In this document: piece by piece, positions 4,675 to 6,126 of the stretch
Position numbering within the stretch: position 1 is the stretch's first letter
Layout: each line of letters starts with the position of its first letter
DNA from: Arcobacter sp. UBA7394
GTDB lineage: Bacteria; Campylobacterota; Campylobacteria; Campylobacterales; Arcobacteraceae
Direction of reading: 5' to 3'
NCBI GenBank assembly: GCA_002470185.1
Contig: DKNG01000246.1
Location: 1-6,126, forward strand
DNA: 6,126 nt
Program-made: the position numbers and the translations under genes
Notes under the pieces: model-generated
What the model saw: the letters and a program-made list of their open reading frames with translations, nothing else
Told to the model about the DNA's origin: nothing
The model's database searches: none

Positions 4675-5997
4675 TCAAATTTTTATAAACTTATCAAAAA
4701 GTGAAGCTCTATTTTTGTCCTCATTGTCTTCATCTATATTTTTGATAGTATCTCTCAATCCTTTAATAATATTTCTTTGGTCAATAATTTCATTATTTAA
4801 TTTTAGAATTTCTTGTTTTTTAGTTTCATTATCTTCTTGCAGATCTCTTGTAAGTTCTTTTCTTTTTGATATATCTTTATTTAGTTCTTTTAATCTATCT
4901 GCCATTTCATGTACACTTTTACCATGGGACTCTATTTTTTTCTCTTGTTCTAATTCAATTTTACGTATTCTTTTTTCATAATAATCTATTTGTGAGCTTG
5001 CTTTTGCAAGACGTGTTTTAAATCCATCAATCAAATCATTTTGCATATGGTCATTTTTTATTTGATTTGATAGTTGTTCTTTTAGCAGTTTTATTTGTTT
5101 CGTAGCTTCATTGTTACTTTTTTTATATTCTTGATAACTAGATCTAACTTTTCTTTTAAATTCACGTTTTTCCATCTCTTCTTTTGTTGTTAGAAATCTA
5201 ATACCAATATATTCAGCTAGATTATTTTTATCATCAAAAATTGGAAATATTGTTGCATGAACAAAATAGGATTCGCCTTTTTTTGTTTTATTTTTTAGGG
5301 TACCTTCCCATACTTTACCACTTTGAATAGTTTTCCATAGTTCCACATAAACAGCTTTAACCATATCTTCATGTCTTACAATACTGTGAGTTTTTCCTAT
5401 AACTTCTTCTTGTGTATAACCACTTACATCACAGAAAAAATCATTAGCATAAATAATCTTTCCTCTTAAATCTGTTTTTGAAACAATAGCTACTTTATCA
5501 ATTACATCAGTGTACTGACGTAATAAAATATTTTTTTGACGGATATGATCCATTAAGAATTTTTGTTGTTCTTCATTAATATTATTTTCATATGAGTTTT
5601 TAATTTTTAGAGAAAGTTTGTATAGAATGCCATTCATTTCGGCATATTTTGTTGGTTTGATTATGTATCCATCAATACCTAGTTTTATTGATGTTACGAA
5701 ATTTTTTACATCAGAGTACGCTGATATAATTATTATATTTTGTTTATTATTTATTTCTTTTATTTTTGTTGCCATTTCTAGACCGGACATCTCTGGCATA
5801 TTTATGTCAGTAATTACAATATCATATTGAGCTTGTTGATATAATTCTAAACCTTCTTTTCCATTAGCTGCATATACAACTTCTTTAAAAAGTTTAGACA
5901 AGTAACTTATAATGGTTTTTGCTATATCTTCATCATCTTCAACATATAGTATATTAAGCGATGAAGCAACTTTTTGTAGTTCTTTTATATCTCCCAT
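4675..5997 (-). CDS. Response regulator with Aer-like PAS and long coiled coil
   Basis: A 440-residue soluble protein. The receiver domain (about 12-125) is intact: E20-D21-D22, phospho-acceptor D64 in VITDINMP, S92 and K114-P115. A linker helix leads to a PAS domain (about 165-272) that closely follows the PAS of the E. coli redox sensor Aer: YAND (183-186), VSGYT (191-195), IVRHEDM (206-212), W221, W230 and the strand YIGIR (263-267). In Aer the matching Arg, His, Asp and Trp take part in FAD binding. Residues about 275-425 are strongly charged and heptad-rich, a predicted coiled coil, with the end RASLFDKFIKI. No kinase, GGDEF, DNA-binding or methyl-accepting output domain is visible, so it probably signals through protein contacts. 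AAGG (plus-strand 6005-6008) lies 7 bases before the start. Confidence 0.88.
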   Translation of the reverse strand: MGDIKELQKVASSLNILYVEDDEDIAKTIISYLSKLFKEVVYAANGKEGLELYQQAQYDIVITDINMPEMSGLEMATKIKEINNKQNIIIISAYSDVKNFVTSIKLGIDGYIIKPTKYAEMNGILYKLSLKIKNSYENNINEEQQKFLMDHIRQKNILLRQYTDVIDKVAIVSKTDLRGKIIYANDFFCDVSGYTQEEVIGKTHSIVRHEDMVKAVYVELWKTIQSGKVWEGTLKNKTKKGESYFVHATIFPIFDDKNNLAEYIGIRFLTTKEEMEKREFKRKVRSSYQEYKKSNNEATKQIKLLKEQLSNQIKNDHMQNDLIDGFKTRLAKASSQIDYYEKRIRKIELEQEKKIESHGKSVHEMADRLKELNKDISKRKELTRDLQEDNETKKQEILKLNNEIIDQRNIIKGLRDTIKNIDEDNEDKNRASLFDKFIKI

Positions 5998-6029
5998 AAC
6001 ATAACCTTAACACAAAAATATATAGTATT

Positions 6030-6035
6030 AGTATA
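6030..6035 (-). promoter_or_regulatory. -10 box of the receiver-PAS gene
   Basis: TATACT on the - strand, within TTTTCCTGTATACTAATA, which resembles the -10 context of the lipoprotein promoter (TTTTCCTAGTATAGTAATA). It would give a leader of about 25 nt. AGTATC (plus-strand 6053-6058) sits 17 bp upstream of it. Confidence 0.4.
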
Positions 6036-6052
6036 CAGGAAAATGAATAAAA

Positions 6053-6084
6053 GATACTGTTTTTATTTATCAATTAGTTATAAT
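6053..6084 (+). promoter_or_regulatory. Candidate rightward promoter at the window edge
   Basis: GATACT (6053-6058), 20 bp, then a perfect TATAAT (6079-6084). The same GATACT-N20-TATA(A/G)T arrangement occurs in the blocks at 3882-3915 and 4624-4657. It points rightward, suggesting a divergent gene starting beyond 6126; no start codon or ribosome binding site for it is visible inside the window. The second half-repeat of the other two sites is not kept here. Confidence 0.35.
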
Positions 6085-6126
6085 ATAATCTATTTATTTA
6101 TACAAAATCTAAAGAATATTTAATAT

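Noticed and set aside
4715..4981. 88-codon open frame on the + strand
   Set aside because: It is fully antisense to the coiled-coil part of the 4675-5997 gene, with a Ser/Leu/Phe-rich composition that mirrors Lys/Glu-rich codons on the other strand, and no convincing ribosome binding site.
5618..5830. 70-codon open frame on the + strand
   Set aside because: It is antisense to the intact receiver domain of the 4675-5997 gene; its apparent hydrophobic segments reflect the codons of the real gene on the opposite strand.

Overview
This is a very AT-rich bacterial window of single-copy chromosomal type, with tightly packed genes and clear AAGGA-type ribosome binding sites. Base composition, short leaders with a T-run upstream of TATAAT-like -10 boxes, a soluble histidine kinase with the H-box HQWRQPL, and the number of small receiver proteins all suggest a Campylobacterota member, most likely Arcobacter-like. 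That placement is inference from style, not from a marker gene. No RNA genes, insertion sequences or CRISPR arrays were found.

Layout. Positions 1-438 are non-coding and hold several palindromes and a tandem direct repeat. Positions 439-1970 (+) are a three-gene redox operon: mdaB-type NADPH:quinone reductase, a YgiN-type quinol monooxygenase of the ABM fold, and an NfsB-type nitroreductase. Convergent to it, 1993-3039 (-) encodes a soluble PAS histidine kinase. From a 72-bp gap, 3112-3864 (+) diverges and encodes an OmpR-type response regulator. Then come a 60-residue lipoprotein (3944-4126, +), a receiver-only protein that has lost its key acidic residues (4149-4598, -), and a receiver-PAS-coiled-coil protein (4675-5997, -). 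The right edge (5998-6126) looks like a divergent promoter region.

How it may fit together. The quinone reductase and monooxygenase are a known pair in E. coli and act on quinone/quinol redox cycling; the nitroreductase adds another flavin reductase. The kinase and the OmpR-type regulator are the likely two-component pair. The last protein has a PAS domain like that of the redox sensor Aer. A redox or electrophile-stress theme is therefore plausible, but the link between the left operon and the signalling genes rests on proximity only.

Most interesting signals. (1) The intergenic regions before the lipoprotein and before the degenerate receiver share, on opposite strands, a promoter-like block whose conserved parts are two 7-bp direct repeats (TACTATT and TACTTTT, 11-bp period), with a diverged 4-bp spacer and a -10 box at the same distance. 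This is the layout of an OmpR/PhoB-family binding box. A related tandem repeat lies upstream of mdaB. (2) The 149-residue receiver has Glu in place of the phospho-acceptor Asp and Lys-Ser in place of the acidic pair, so it is a pseudo-receiver. (3) A receiver plus Aer-like PAS is joined to a long coiled coil with no recognisable output domain.
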